Source: Nitrospirota bacterium
Lineage (GTDB): Bacteria > Nitrospirota > Thermodesulfovibrionia > UBA6902
Direction: 5' to 3'
Assembly (NCBI GenBank): GCA_016234115.1
Contig: JACRHD010000019.1
Coordinates: forward strand, 124,001 to 188,000
DNA: 64,000 nt
Both the position numbers and the translations under genes were made by a program. Positions 1-9,329 of this stretch are shown one piece after another. Position 1 is the first letter of the stretch, and each line of letters begins with the position of its first letter. Below the pieces are notes generated by a model. The model saw only the letters and a list, made by a program, of their open reading frames with translations. It was not told where the DNA came from and did not search any database.

Positions 1-1582
1 TTACATGAGCTATGGCTGTTTTCACTGCAGGCTTTTGCACGGCCTGTCTTAATGCCCTGCCCCTTGTGCCTGTGTCGTCTACCTTGAAGAATGCAATAGC
101 GCCCTGCAGTTGCTCTGCCTGTGACGACAGCTCTTCCGCAGTCGCCGACATTTCTTCCGATGCCCCGGCGTTCTGCTGTATCACCTGGTCTAATTGCTGT
201 ATCGCCCTGTTTATCTGGTCGGCCCCGGAGTTTTGCTCATTGCTGGCCCCGCTTATCTCCTGCACAAGCTCCGCCGTCTTCTGGATGTCAGGGACGAGTT
301 TCGCAAGCATCTCTCCTGCCTGCTCCGCCACTTCTACGCTGGATGATGAAAGCTGGCTGATCTCTCCTGCCGCCGCCTGGCTGCGCTCAGCAAGCTTTCT
401 CACCTCTGACGCGACCACTGCAAAGCCCTTGCCGTGTTCTCCCGCCCTTGCCGCCTCGATTGCCGCGTTCAGCGCAAGAAGGTTTGTCTGTCTCGCTATC
501 TCTTCGATTATCGATATCTTGCCTGCTATCTCTTTCATTGCCGACACTGTCTCTGAAACAGACTTGCCGCTCTCTTTTGCGTCCGTAGCAGACTTCAGCG
601 CTATCTTTTCGGTCTGCTGTGCGTTGTCCGCATTCTGTCTTATATTTGATACCATCTGCTCCATCGATGACGATACCTCTTCAACGGAACTTGCCTGCTC
701 TGTGGCGCCCTGCGACATTTGTTCCGAGCTGGCGCTCAGTTCCTGGCTGCCTGAGGCGACATTGTCTGCCGCGGATTTGACGTCCGTTACAACCATCTGG
801 AGCTTTTCAACCATGTTCTTCATTGCCGCAAGCATTTGACCCGTCTCGTCCCTGCCGGTTGCTTCAATAGTAAGCGTCAGATCGCCTTCGGCAAGTTTGT
901 TGGCAACATTCAGGCCTTCACTTAACGGCTTAACAATGCTGCGGGTGATGAATATAGTTGTGCCTATGCTCAACGCAATTGCTACGAGGGCAAGGATGAT
1001 CATGATAGTAGTAACACGGCTTGTAAAACTCTTGATAACGCCTTCCTGCCCGTCCATAGACTTATTGGCTGCGTCCGCAAGTTCCTTTGCCGCGCTTTCA
1101 AGCTTATGGATTTCATCCTTTACTTCACCGACGGCCTTATTGCCCTCCTGGGGAGTCGTTATCTTTCCCGTCTGGACCATGTTATAGACTTTGTTGAAAC
1201 CCGCAGCATAAGCGGCAAGATTGTCCTTCATCTGTTTAACCGCGTCTTTGTCGTCCTGATGGAGCGCAACTTTTTCGAGGTCGCTGAGTCTTGCCGACAT
1301 ATGATCATATTGCTCTTTCCATTTGCCGAGATACTCCGCCTCTTTTTCGCGCGACCCGATATTCAGAAATGTGTCTTTCTCGTATCTCCGCATACCGAGG
1401 ATATTCGCGCGTGCCCGCGCTGAATGCTGGGCAATCTGCGCTTCACCCCTAAGCATGTTAATTGTCTCATCCTCGAGAGAATTTACTCCCCAATAGCCGG
1501 ACCCGCCAATTATGAGCAGCAGGGCCAAAACCATGCCGAAACCGAGCATCAAACGTGTTCCGATTTTCATATTCTTTAACAT
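1..1582 (-). CDS. methyl-accepting chemotaxis protein (C-terminus cut by window edge)
   Basis: Membrane chemoreceptor that feeds the CheA gene just upstream of it in the operon. Reading back from the ATG at 1582 gives an uninterrupted frame of at least 527 codons that runs off the left edge without a stop. Seen in order: a transmembrane segment (about residues 10-28), a roughly 160-residue periplasmic helical sensor region of the four-helix type, a second transmembrane segment (about 190-213), a HAMP linker, and the signalling domain with the hallmark hairpin [20 protein letters not shown]. The start is supported by an AGGAGGA Shine-Dalgarno sequence 6-13 nt upstream. The ligand cannot be told from sequence. 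Last gene of a minus-strand chemotaxis operon. Confidence 0.93.
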   Translation of the reverse strand, partial: MLKNMKIGTRLMLGFGMVLALLLIIGGSGYWGVNSLEDETINMLRGEAQIAQHSARARANILGMRRYEKDTFLNIGSREKEAEYLGKWKEQYDHMSARLSDLEKVALHQDDKDAVKQMKDNLAAYAAGFNKVYNMVQTGKITTPQEGNKAVGEVKDEIHKLESAAKELADAANKSMDGQEGVIKSFTSRVTTIMIILALVAIALSIGTTIFITRSIVKPLSEGLNVANKLAEGDLTLTIEATGRDETGQMLAAMKNMVEKLQMVVTDVKSAADNVASGSQELSASSEQMSQGATEQASSVEEVSSSMEQMVSNIRQNADNAQQTEKIALKSATDAKESGKSVSETVSAMKEIAGKISIIEEIARQTNLLALNAAIEAARAGEHGKGFAVVASEVRKLAERSQAAAGEISQLSSSSVEVAEQAGEMLAKLVPDIQKTAELVQEISGASNEQNSGADQINRAIQQLDQVIQQNAGASEEMSATAEELSSQAEQLQGAIAFFKVDDTGTRGRALRQAVQKPAVKTAIAHV

Positions 1583-1638
1583 TACGTCTTCCTCCTTTTA
1601 ATAGATGAACCGTTAACTAATTGCTCTGTTAAGCTGCG

Positions 1639-3789
1639 CTAATTGTCTCCTTCCTTCAAGCTCTGCAGCTTCTTACTGCCCGCCTGCGCCTTCATCTCCT
1701 CATGTTCCGCAATTTCAGTCAGTCTCTGTATATCAAGTATGAGGGCCACTGTCCCGTCGCCTAATATCGTCGCCCCTGATATGCCGTCAATATCTTTATA
1801 AATACGTCCTAATGTCTTTATGACCGTCTGGTGTTCGCCGACAACGCTGTCCACCACAAAGCCCACCCTGTGTCCCTCCACCCCGGCAATCACTATCTGC
1901 TCTATCTCAGGCCCTTCTCCCTGAATAATGAACTGTTCGCGCAGGCGTATGTACGGCACTATCTGCCCACGGACATTCGCAAGGTGTCTGCCGTGGGCAT
2001 TGGCTGCGTCCTGCCGGGCAAGCTCGACACATTCCTCCACAACTGCCAGCGGCAATACAAAATACTCTTTACCGATGTTCACAAGCAGTCCCTCTATGAT
2101 CGCAAGTGTCAGCGGCAGCTTTAATGTGATGGTGGTGCCTATGCCCTTCTGACTGCTTATGCCTATGGACCCTCTCAGGTTGTCTATCGCCCTCTTTACA
2201 ACATCCATCCCTACACCGCGTCCCGACACATTTGTGACTGTCTTTGCCGTTGAAAACCCCGGCGCAAGGATCAACGAATATATCTCTTTTTCAGTCAGTT
2301 CGTCGTCAGGCGTTATCAGCCCCTTCTCTATTGCTTTGGCCCTTATGGCGTCCGCATCCAGCCCTGCGCCGTCGTCTATTATCTCAATCAATACATAAGC
2401 CCCTGAATGTCTTGCCGACAGATGGACCATCCCCTGCGCAGGTTTTCCAACAGCGCTCCTTATGTCAGGCGGTTCTATCGCGTGGTCTATGCAGTTTCTT
2501 ATCAGGTGCACCATCGGGTCGTTGAGCTTCTCTATCACTGTCTTGTCAAGCTCTGTTTCAGCGCCCTCGGTTGTAAGCTCAATCTCCTTGCCGAGTTCTT
2601 TTGACAGGTCCCTGACCAGTCTTTTGAATTTGCTGAATGTCGTCCCGATAGGCAGCATGCGGATGCTCATGGTCTGGTCGCGCAGCTCCCCGGTGAGACG
2701 CTCCACTTCCTCTGCAACGGAAAGAAGGACGGGGTCGTTCTTAAACGCGGACAACCGGCTCAGTCTCGCCTGTACCGTTACCATCTCGCCCACTAAATTG
2801 ACAAGGCTGTCGAGTTTGCCGGAGGCCACACGGATGCTTGAGGGAGTGTCCGCCTGGTGATCGTTCTGCTGTTCTTTCTGTCTTATCTCCCTGATGTGCT
2901 GCTGTTCGGCCAGGGCGGCTTCGACCTTCCGGGGGGACACCATGTTCGTCTCGATAAGCATCTCCCCGATGCGTCTTTGCTGGCCAAGCACACTGGCAAG
3001 GTCGCCCTGTGTTACAAAGCCCCGTTCAATGAGTATCTCCCCGACCTTTTTGTCGGCGAACTTTTCACCGAATTTCCCGGCGTCGCATATTTCCTCGATT
3101 ATCAGCTTGCAGTCCTCTTCAACAAAGATAAATACGTCTTTGACCGCGTTTATTCCCTTGTCAGTGGTAAGCATGATGTCCCAGTACGTATAACACGTCT
3201 CAGGGTCTATGGAATTCAGTTTGGGTATCGAGTCCGTATACGCCAGCGCCCTGCATGGACCGAGCGTCCTCAACTCATTTAACAGGAGAGAAGGGTTGAT
3301 CCCTTTTTTGAATATATCCGGCCCGGGACGAAACTGTATCCTGTACGTCATATTGTCTCCCGCGTGTCCGGACGCGGAGTCGCCGGTTCCTGTTTCCTCT
3401 GCGTCCCGAGGAACAAGCTTTCTGAGGGGTGTGAGGATTTCTCCTCCTGCGGCGTTATGGTCCGTTTCGGGCAGGTCCAGCAAATTCCTGATATGGTCCC
3501 GTGCCGACAGCGTCAGGTCTATCAGGTCTTTTGTCACGGGCATCCTGCCGTCTCTTACAAGGTCGAACACCGTCTCCACTTCATGAGTAAAGGCGGCTAT
3601 GCCTTCAAAACCGAACATGGCGCCCGAACCCTTGATTGTATGAAGGTCCCGGAATGCGCGGCCGATAAGCTCCCCGTTGTCGGGACTCTTCTCAAGCTCA
3701 AGAAGGGCGACCTCGAGGTCGGCAAGCAATTCGTACGCCTCTTCCCTGTAAGTCTCCTTATGTTTGTCGGCGCTGCTCATGTCCCTCAT
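1639..3789 (-). CDS. cheA: chemotaxis histidine kinase CheA with inserted MshEN-like motif pair
   Basis: Central chemotaxis kinase, about 716 residues, phosphorylating CheY. Domains in order: HPt with phospho-accepting His50 in DLHTIKGSG; a P2-like segment (about 146-232); two tandem 24-residue motifs (about 238-285) of the form xxGxxLxxxGxxxxxxLxxxLxxQ, resembling the c-di-GMP-binding MshEN module of type II/IV secretion ATPases; dimerisation helices (about 317-375) starting SSIRVASGKLDSLVNLVGEM; HATPase with GRGVGMDVV; C-terminal CheW-like domain. An open frame extends upstream to 4056 but overlaps the STAS gene. The ATG at 3789 is preferred because it overlaps the STAS stop (ATGA); ATG 3780 (MSSADKH) is an alternative. 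The MshEN-like part is my inference from the motif. Confidence 0.94.
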   Translation of the reverse strand: MRDMSSADKHKETYREEAYELLADLEVALLELEKSPDNGELIGRAFRDLHTIKGSGAMFGFEGIAAFTHEVETVFDLVRDGRMPVTKDLIDLTLSARDHIRNLLDLPETDHNAAGGEILTPLRKLVPRDAEETGTGDSASGHAGDNMTYRIQFRPGPDIFKKGINPSLLLNELRTLGPCRALAYTDSIPKLNSIDPETCYTYWDIMLTTDKGINAVKDVFIFVEEDCKLIIEEICDAGKFGEKFADKKVGEILIERGFVTQGDLASVLGQQRRIGEMLIETNMVSPRKVEAALAEQQHIREIRQKEQQNDHQADTPSSIRVASGKLDSLVNLVGEMVTVQARLSRLSAFKNDPVLLSVAEEVERLTGELRDQTMSIRMLPIGTTFSKFKRLVRDLSKELGKEIELTTEGAETELDKTVIEKLNDPMVHLIRNCIDHAIEPPDIRSAVGKPAQGMVHLSARHSGAYVLIEIIDDGAGLDADAIRAKAIEKGLITPDDELTEKEIYSLILAPGFSTAKTVTNVSGRGVGMDVVKRAIDNLRGSIGISSQKGIGTTITLKLPLTLAIIEGLLVNIGKEYFVLPLAVVEECVELARQDAANAHGRHLANVRGQIVPYIRLREQFIIQGEGPEIEQIVIAGVEGHRVGFVVDSVVGEHQTVIKTLGRIYKDIDGISGATILGDGTVALILDIQRLTEIAEHEEMKAQAGSKKLQSLKEGDN

Positions 3790-4127
3790 ATCCCTTTCCA
3801 GAAACAACCCTGTCCCGAGTCCGACCTGCAGTCCAGACACCGTGAATATCCGTTTTCCCTGACGGCCTCCTTCAGTATCCCTGGATAATCCTGTTTCAGG
3901 GCGATGGCCTTCGCGGAACTTAAAGACGTCCTGTGGGCGGAGCACAGCAATTGCAGGCAGGACAGGTCCACCGCGGTGACCTTGCCGAGGTCCAGGATTA
4001 CCCTCTCGCTGCCGCCCAGGGACCGCAGTAACGCATCCCTCAGTGCCCCTGCGCATTCTATGGTCATCTCGCCCCTTATGACGACCACGTCCGCGTCTTT
4101 TTCCTTTACAATTTCAATCTCAGCCAT
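3786..4127 (-). CDS. STAS-domain protein of the chemotaxis operon
   Basis: A 113-residue single STAS domain (anti-sigma-factor-antagonist fold). The core shows ILDLGKVTAVDLSCLQLL, with Ser at the usual phosphorylation position of SpoIIAA-type proteins. The tail CLDCRSDSGQGCFW carries three cysteines, which could bind metal. The ATG at 4127 has a GGGGAGGG ribosome site; the longer open frame to 4229 is rejected because its first 34 codons are translated dispersed repeat. The stop overlaps the cheA start by ATGA, so translation of the two is probably coupled. Its partner is unknown; position between cheY and cheA suggests it modulates the kinase array. Confidence 0.85.
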   Translation of the reverse strand: MAEIEIVKEKDADVVVIRGEMTIECAGALRDALLRSLGGSERVILDLGKVTAVDLSCLQLLCSAHRTSLSSAKAIALKQDYPGILKEAVRENGYSRCLDCRSDSGQGCFWKGI

Positions 4128-4146
4128 GCGCCCTCCCCATCCGTTT

Positions 4147-4222
4147 AAAAATCCCCCTTCCTCCCCCTTTTTCATAGGGGGAATTTGAGTCCCTCTCTTC
4201 GGCAAAGAGGGGCAAGGGGAGT
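4147..4222. repeat. dispersed hairpin repeat, family 2 (copy a)
   Basis: G/C-run hairpins: a half with CCCCCTTTTTCATAGGGGG and a half with CCCTCTCTTCGGCAAAGAGGG lie side by side between cheY and the STAS gene. The same two halves, separated by an AT-rich spacer, occur at 21660-21778 and, inverted, at 33464-33588; a single half occurs at 16058-16093. It probably forms strong RNA hairpins within the chemotaxis transcript. Confidence 0.8.
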
Positions 4223-4232
4223 TATTCAATTT

Positions 4233-4598
4233 TCATTTCACAAACTTCTTTATGACCTCTATCAGCTTTTCAGGAGTAAACGGCTTTACCAGCCAGCCGC
4301 TGGCCCCGGCAAGCCTCCCTTCCTGCTTTTTGGCTTCCTGCGACTCGGTAGTAAGCATTATCACCGGGGTGAATTTGTTTCCCGCGCCGCATCGAAGCTG
4401 CTTTATCAGGGTTATTCCGTCCATGTTCGGCATATTCAGGTCCGTCACAACCATATCGACCTTTGTGCCGCTGAGCTTCCCCAGGGCGTCTTTGCCGTCG
4501 ACCGCCGCTACCACATCGTAACCTGCGTCCCTGAGGGCAAAAGTCACAAGCTGCCTCATGGAGGCCGAATCGTCAACTATGAGTATTGTCTTTGCCAT
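4233..4598 (-). CDS. cheY: chemotaxis response regulator CheY
   Basis: Single receiver domain of 121 residues. Acidic pair D9/D10 in ILIVDDSASM, phospho-acceptor D53 in VVTDLNMPNMDG, Thr/Ser switch in VIMLTTES and the conserved Lys in LVKPFTPEKL are all present, so it should be a functional phosphorylatable output protein. It lies between the MCP gene at 4624-5823 (25 bp gap) and the STAS/cheA pair, in the same direction. No effector domain is attached, as expected for CheY proteins that act on the flagellar switch or on another complex. Confidence 0.95.
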   Translation of the reverse strand: MAKTILIVDDSASMRQLVTFALRDAGYDVVAAVDGKDALGKLSGTKVDMVVTDLNMPNMDGITLIKQLRCGAGNKFTPVIMLTTESQEAKKQEGRLAGASGWLVKPFTPEKLIEVIKKFVK

Positions 4599-4623
4599 AC
4601 GCCCTCTGCCTGTTCACAAGAAA

Positions 4624-5823
4624 CTATTGTTCGTCATTCCGGAGAGTCCGAAGTCCCTCTTCAAAGGGGTTTTTAGAGAGAGTCTTCTTTAAGACCTTTC
4701 TCTCCGATTCCATGGTGTACATATTTTCAAGCCATTCCGCCTTGCCGTTTGCAGGGACAACGTCATGAATTCTGCTTTCCGCATCGGTCGCGCGGTGCAG
4801 CATCTCCTCAAGCTCCGTTTTGAAATTAAGAAGCGGCTCTATCACGTGCTCTATGCGCTGTCTCGTGATGTCCTGAAACTGCATGGATATCACAACACTG
4901 CTGATGTCGGAGGCAAACGCCCCGGTTTCCCCCGCAAGGCGGTCGAGCTGGGTCTTGACTGTTTCTATTGTGTTGTCGATAGTGCGCATGGCCTGATCGA
5001 CTATCGAGGCCGAATCAGATGAGACCGTAAAGCTGCGTGTAATGCTTTCTTCCGAATTATTATAAATATCTCTCGTATCGGTCTCGATCTTCGTGATAAG
5101 CTTCCGGATTTCGTCCGCAGCGGTATTGGACCTGTCCGAGAGTTTTCTCACCTCATCGGCGACGATGGCGAAACCCCTTCCGTGTTCGCCGGCCCGCGCG
5201 GCCTCTATCGCGGCGTTAAGGGCAAGCAGGTTTGTCTGCCCCGCGATAAATTCAATCTCGTCCACGACCTTCTTGATGTTGCCCATGTCTTCATTCATTA
5301 CTTTCAGCTCGTTCATTGTCTGATTTGCAAAGGATATCGCCTCCTGCAGGCTCTGTATAACATTCTTGAGGGCCTCTTTGCTCATTTCAACGGGGTTGCG
5401 GTCGCCTTTTTGTTTGGTAAACATCTCCAGCACACTTATGGATTCGGCGGTGTTTGTTCTTGCCTGCTCCACAATATGCATAAACTTTTCTCCGATATCG
5501 ATCGCCGCCGTCTCGGTCTGCTGCGTGACTTCCTGGAGCTGGTTGACGAGGACCGGAATGAGCTGCGCCTTTTCGCGAAGGGGCGCTTCCATGGGTCTTA
5601 TCAACTCTTCCATTGCCGACAGGCGCCTGCTTAACTCAAGTTGATGTCTCTGTTTTAATTCCTGTTCGGACCTTCCGACCAGGACGTAACAGGCAGAGAT
5701 CGCGAAAATGCAAACCGTTATATTGACGATAATTCTGACGGATAAGTCGTGAATGAGCGATGCGGCCGCAACCAGCACAAGAAATGAGACAAGGACTGAA
5801 AATATTTTCCAGTTTCGCATCAT
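4624..5823 (-). CDS. methyl-accepting chemotaxis-like protein without a periplasmic sensor
   Basis: A 399-residue transducer. The N-terminus has two closely spaced transmembrane stretches (about residues 6-26 and 28-48) with almost nothing between them, so there is no periplasmic ligand domain and no clear HAMP. A long coiled coil follows, then the signalling hairpin [20 protein letters not shown] (about 200-220). The C-terminal part ([20 protein letters not shown]) is typical of MCP-like proteins that pair with cheA/STAS clusters. Input may be membrane, energy or cytoplasmic signals. First gene of the chemotaxis operon; ATG at 5823 or 5820, both after AAAGGCG. Confidence 0.9.
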   Translation of the reverse strand: MMRNWKIFSVLVSFLVLVAAASLIHDLSVRIIVNITVCIFAISACYVLVGRSEQELKQRHQLELSRRLSAMEELIRPMEAPLREKAQLIPVLVNQLQEVTQQTETAAIDIGEKFMHIVEQARTNTAESISVLEMFTKQKGDRNPVEMSKEALKNVIQSLQEAISFANQTMNELKVMNEDMGNIKKVVDEIEFIAGQTNLLALNAAIEAARAGEHGRGFAIVADEVRKLSDRSNTAADEIRKLITKIETDTRDIYNNSEESITRSFTVSSDSASIVDQAMRTIDNTIETVKTQLDRLAGETGAFASDISSVVISMQFQDITRQRIEHVIEPLLNFKTELEEMLHRATDAESRIHDVVPANGKAEWLENMYTMESERKVLKKTLSKNPFEEGLRTLRNDEQ

Positions 5824-6024
5824 ACGCCTTTGACGGGCCTTATCCCGCCGTTGCAGTTCACATGGTTAAAATGAAAAAGTTCAGTGTCCTTTACAGGGAA
5901 CAGCATATTTATCGGTAAAACCATTTTCCGTTTAGAGAGGGATTTACCTGTTTTTTTCATGGGGTACTTCCCGATGTTGAATAACTTAATACTTGTGACA
6001 GATATCTTTACGGTGGAGGAGCGT

Positions 6025-6050
6025 AGGGGGGGACCCGCCGGGTCGCCCCT
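6025..6050. repeat. GC-rich palindrome after the luxR-type regulator
   Basis: Near-perfect inverted repeat, GGGGGACCC then GCC then GGGTCGCCCC, 20 bp past the stop of the response regulator at 6070. It could be a transcription terminator for that minus-strand gene, but no T-tract follows in that direction; it may instead be a REP-type element. Confidence 0.5.
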
Positions 6051-6069
6051 GCGACCGGGAAAAAACAGG

Positions 6070-6759
6070 TTACTGCCTGGGCTTTGTAGTATTTCTGGCC
6101 TGTGCGGCGTGGGACTGCTCGTTCATGAACCACTGAGCGGCGTGAAGAATCAGGTTGCGGGAATCGTCGATACCCATTTTCCTTTTTATATGCTCGATAT
6201 ATGTTTCTATGGTCTTCACGCTGAGGTTCAACTGCTCAGCTATCTTGCGCGTCTTCAGACCCCGGCCGATGAGCTGAAAGACCTCAAGTTCCCGGTTGCT
6301 GAGACTTTCAATAGGAGAGCCGTGCTCCTCGGAACGCTTCGTAACGAACTTTTGCAGAAGCTTCACGCTTAATTTTTCACTTATGTACATTTCTCCCTTC
6401 GATACCTTTTTTATCGCCTGGATCACTTTCTCGGGCGGTTCCTGTTTCATGACATACCCTTTGGCCCCGGCCTTGAGACACCTCTCGGCATATAAAAATT
6501 CATCGTGCATGGAAAGCACCAGCGCGGGCAATTCCGGCTTCCTCAGGAGGATTTCCTCGATAAGTCTTATGCCGCTCTCCTGCCCCAGAGAAATATCCAC
6601 TATGAGGATATCAGGGGAACACTTGAGAATTGCCTGCAACGCGGAAGAAATGTCGCTCGCCTCCCCGCAGACGGCAAGGTCATGTTCCTGGTTGATAAGC
6701 TGGGCAAGTCCCTGCCTGACGATCGGATGATCATCGACAATAAATACTTTGTGTTTCAT
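6070..6759 (-). CDS. NarL/LuxR-family response regulator
   Basis: Two-component transcription regulator of 229 residues. Receiver domain at 1-120 with VDDHPIVRQG, phospho-acceptor D55 in ILIVDISLG and Lys in YVMKQE; LuxR-type helix-turn-helix at about 160-215 with LSNRELEVFQLIGRGLKTRKIAEQL followed by the recognition helix SVKTIETYIEHIKRK. The ATG at 6759 is chosen over an in-frame ATG at 6798 because receiver homology begins there and AGGA lies just upstream. It follows the HisKA_3-type kinase gene 7040-9223 on the same strand, so the two are a probable cognate pair separated by a dispersed repeat. Target genes unknown. Confidence 0.92.
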   Translation of the reverse strand: MKHKVFIVDDHPIVRQGLAQLINQEHDLAVCGEASDISSALQAILKCSPDILIVDISLGQESGIRLIEEILLRKPELPALVLSMHDEFLYAERCLKAGAKGYVMKQEPPEKVIQAIKKVSKGEMYISEKLSVKLLQKFVTKRSEEHGSPIESLSNRELEVFQLIGRGLKTRKIAEQLNLSVKTIETYIEHIKRKMGIDDSRNLILHAAQWFMNEQSHAAQARNTTKPRQ

Positions 6760-6893
6760 TTCCTGTCTTCCGGAGCGCGGCTTCCCGTTAAATTCCATGA
6801 TTCGCAGATGATGTGTTTATGTTAACACAAAAAGTGTTATCAGTTGTTGGTGCAGTGCGTCTAACGCTTTTTACTAAGCTTCGAGTATCTGAG

Positions 6894-7031
6894 CGTCATT
6901 CCCGTGCCTAAAGCACCTACTGTTGGCAGTCTTTAAGCAGGAATCCATGGTTCAACAGGCTCACCATGACAAGCTTGTCACCCTGAGCTTGTAGAAGGGT
7001 GGATTCCCGATTACTACCTCGGGAATGACAA
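6894..7031. repeat. dispersed composite hairpin repeat, family 1 (copy 1)
   Basis: Three-part element: a left hairpin (GTCATTCCCG ... GGAATCC), a core that translates to MVRQAHHDKLVTLSLSKG-like peptides, and a right hairpin (CCCGATT ... CGGGAATGAC). A 22-nt segment at 6905-6926 ending CCTACTGTTGG interrupts the left hairpin compared with copies at 34680 and 38068. Lies between the kinase stop and the regulator start, so it is transcribed in this two-gene unit. Confidence 0.9.
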
Positions 7032-7039
7032 CAACCTGT

Positions 7040-9223
7040 TCACTCATCGGTATCGGAATAAATACACCTTATCACGGTGCCGCCGCCGTCCTCGTTCCGC
7101 CTGACCTCAAGAATGGCATTTATGAGGTTTGCCCGGTAATCCATTATTTTCAGTCCCATTCCAGCGCTCTTTCGTCCGGCAACATCCGGGATGCCGGCGC
7201 CGTCGTCTTTAACGGTCATCGCAACCTTCCCGTATAAATCCGAAAGGGATATGTCTATCCGTTTGGGCCTGCCGTGTTTGACCGCGTTTGTCACCGCCTC
7301 CTGCGCAATCCTGTACAACTGCAGGACCGCGGTTTTATTGTGTATGGTGACATGTTCGTTGCATATAAAGACGCAGGTAATCCCGAAGGTCTTCCTGACA
7401 TAAAAGGCCAATTTTTCCAGGGCGGTCGTCAAGCCTTCCTTGTCCACTTCAACGGGATAAAGCCCCCTGGATATCCTGCTTACCTGTTTCTTTGCATCAT
7501 CTACGAGCACGGATATTTCAGCGGCGTCTTCGGCTTCTGAAAAGGAGTTCTTTTCCAGTTTGCGTCCCAACCCCCTGACCTGAAACGCGATCCCGGTCAG
7601 GAGCTGTCCAAGGCCGTCATGCAAATCCTGCCCGATGCGGCGGCGCTCCCTCTCCTCTATCTCGATAAGCGACTTCTCCAACTGTTTATGCTCGGTAACG
7701 TCTTCTCCGGAGCTGAGCACGCCGGTAACGCCGCCCGCCTCGTCCTTCAAAACCGTATTATGCCAGGCCACTACCCTTTCTTCCCCTTGCCTGTTAAGCA
7801 CGGTGTTTTCATAATGCTCGAAAAATTCAGACTCACCGGCCATTATCTTTCCAAAAATCAATCTTATTTCATGACGGGACCTTTCCGGGACAAAATTCTC
7901 GAACCAGTCTTTGCCTATAATCTCGTTCTCTCCGTATCCCAGCAGGCTGCAGCCTTTCCTGTTTATCATGGTAATTTTACCCGTCGAGTCCAGGGTCAAA
8001 ATAATAGTCCCGGCGATGTCCAGATAGTTCTGGGCCATATCTCTCTCCTTCTGCAATATCTCGGCGTGGCTCCTGAGCGATTCCTGGGAAAGAGAGATCA
8101 CGTTTGTCAGGTTCCGGAAACATTCATCGAGGACCTTCAGCTCGTCCCCTTCGGGTGAATGTTTTTGCGGCACTTGCAGAGAGCGCTGGGAGAAATCCAG
8201 CACCCTGCCGGTCAGGCTCTGGATTCGTCTGGTAATCCATACCATTATTAAGGAGAAAGAAAGGATGAGCAGCAGGGCGGTTATTATCCTGTTTCCCCTT
8301 TCTTTCCCTAAAATGGACTTACTCATCTGTTCAAGGGGCATCCTGGGCACGAAGACGACAAGCTCCAGCTTCTGACCGGCCTCCCCGTAGTCATGGACGC
8401 TTTTCCCTGAATGCAGATACCTGTCCTTTAGAGATTCGACCTTTGTGCCGGCCGTCAAAAGATCGCCCCTGTTGCTTGCGACAATGTGACGGTCTTTGCC
8501 TTCCACAAAGGCCACGAGCTGGTTCTTGTCCTGGGAATAAGAAAGAAAGTCATCGTCTACCGGGGTGGCAAGCAGCAAGGTGGACATCAATTCTCCAGAG
8601 GGGCCGTAAAGATGTTCGGATGCGACAAGGTAGAGAGCGCCGTCGATGTCCGTCAAAAGGCCCGAATTATCGCGCGGGCGGGCGGGCAGGTTCGAGGGAT
8701 CGAGCAGCGATTGAGGGGGCATCTCGGCGACGTTTTTGTAGATTTCCCTTACATTCCCCCTGCTGTCTATAAGGATGGCGTAATGGAAGTGCGGAAGCGA
8801 GCTGAGGGCGGCAGAACGCGGCATCCATCGGGGGTATTCCATGTAATACGCGTAAGATTTTATCCGGTTCCTGCCGTCCCGGACCGATTGCCACAGGGGC
8901 GGCTCCAGGTAGTGCGTGTAGTATTTGATCCGGTCCGAGCTCTCGGGGTCCCGGATCCAGTCCGTGGCCGTCACTTCCCGGACGTAATCATAAAACTCTT
9001 TCTCCAAAGCAATAAGCCTGACGTTTTGGTGAAATATCTGGACATACCGGTCAAAGAGCATCAGGTTTTTATCAGCGTCCTCGGTGATCCTCGCGAACAG
9101 TTGCTGATGAAATATATTCTCAATCGTGCCGCTCTGGATGGGGTCCATAAAACTCCACGTGGATATCCCCACGATAATAGTTATCAGCAACATTCTCAGA
9201 GTCAGCGAGATATGCCTGAACAT
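7040..9223 (-). CDS. membrane sensor histidine kinase, NarX/DegS-like (HisKA_3) with PAS
   Basis: A 727-residue two-component sensor. Transmembrane helix at about 7-25, a roughly 285-residue periplasmic region resembling a double-Cache/CHASE sensor, second transmembrane helix at 313-331, HAMP-like linker, PAS domain at about 395-510 (LDSTGKITMINRKG), HisKA_3 dimerisation domain with phospho-His535 in DLHDGLGQLLTG, and an HATPase with N-box EAVTNAVKHG (642-651) and DDGAGIPD. Partner of the LuxR-type regulator downstream. No Shine-Dalgarno is visible; an extended -10 promoter ends 5 nt before the ATG, so the mRNA may be almost leaderless. Ligand unknown. Confidence 0.92.
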   Translation of the reverse strand: MFRHISLTLRMLLITIIVGISTWSFMDPIQSGTIENIFHQQLFARITEDADKNLMLFDRYVQIFHQNVRLIALEKEFYDYVREVTATDWIRDPESSDRIKYYTHYLEPPLWQSVRDGRNRIKSYAYYMEYPRWMPRSAALSSLPHFHYAILIDSRGNVREIYKNVAEMPPQSLLDPSNLPARPRDNSGLLTDIDGALYLVASEHLYGPSGELMSTLLLATPVDDDFLSYSQDKNQLVAFVEGKDRHIVASNRGDLLTAGTKVESLKDRYLHSGKSVHDYGEAGQKLELVVFVPRMPLEQMSKSILGKERGNRIITALLLILSFSLIMVWITRRIQSLTGRVLDFSQRSLQVPQKHSPEGDELKVLDECFRNLTNVISLSQESLRSHAEILQKERDMAQNYLDIAGTIILTLDSTGKITMINRKGCSLLGYGENEIIGKDWFENFVPERSRHEIRLIFGKIMAGESEFFEHYENTVLNRQGEERVVAWHNTVLKDEAGGVTGVLSSGEDVTEHKQLEKSLIEIEERERRRIGQDLHDGLGQLLTGIAFQVRGLGRKLEKNSFSEAEDAAEISVLVDDAKKQVSRISRGLYPVEVDKEGLTTALEKLAFYVRKTFGITCVFICNEHVTIHNKTAVLQLYRIAQEAVTNAVKHGRPKRIDISLSDLYGKVAMTVKDDGAGIPDVAGRKSAGMGLKIMDYRANLINAILEVRRNEDGGGTVIRCIYSDTDE

Positions 9224-9228
9224 AGATA

Positions 9229-9237
9229 ATTATATCA
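9229..9237 (-). promoter_or_regulatory. extended -10 promoter of the sensor kinase
   Basis: On the minus strand TGATATAAT is a perfect extended -10 (TGnTATAAT). It ends 5 nt before the ATG at 9223, so transcription would start at or beside the start codon. No good -35 is seen; the upstream DNA is the word array. Confidence 0.55.
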
Positions 9238-9250
9238 AAAACAGACAAGA

Positions 9251-9326
9251 AGCGATCAGCGATCAGCAATCAGCCATCAGCAAAATCCGTCTCAAGCTGA
9301 CTGCTGATCGCTGATAGCCGACAGCT
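9251..9326. repeat. inverted word array 1 (7-nt word AGCRATC)
   Basis: Left arm 9251-9281 is four imperfect heptamers (AGCGATC twice, AGCAATC, AGCCATC). After a short spacer the right arm 9295-9326 carries reverse-complement heptamers of the same word. It fills the gap between the cysK stop and the sensor kinase promoter. The same word recurs inside the topA coding region at 26466-26497. Confidence 0.85.
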
Positions 9327-9329
9327 TTA

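Noticed and set aside
3790-4056. N-terminal extension of CheA
   Set aside because: Overlaps the whole STAS gene in another frame and has no homology; ATG 3789 fits operon structure.
4128-4229. N-terminal extension of the STAS protein (MNNSPCPSLPKRG...)
   Set aside because: Translated family 2 repeat; a strong ribosome site supports the ATG at 4127.
8486-9229. Plus-strand frame of 247 codons opposite the sensor kinase
   Set aside because: Antisense shadow; the kinase on the other strand has clear domains.
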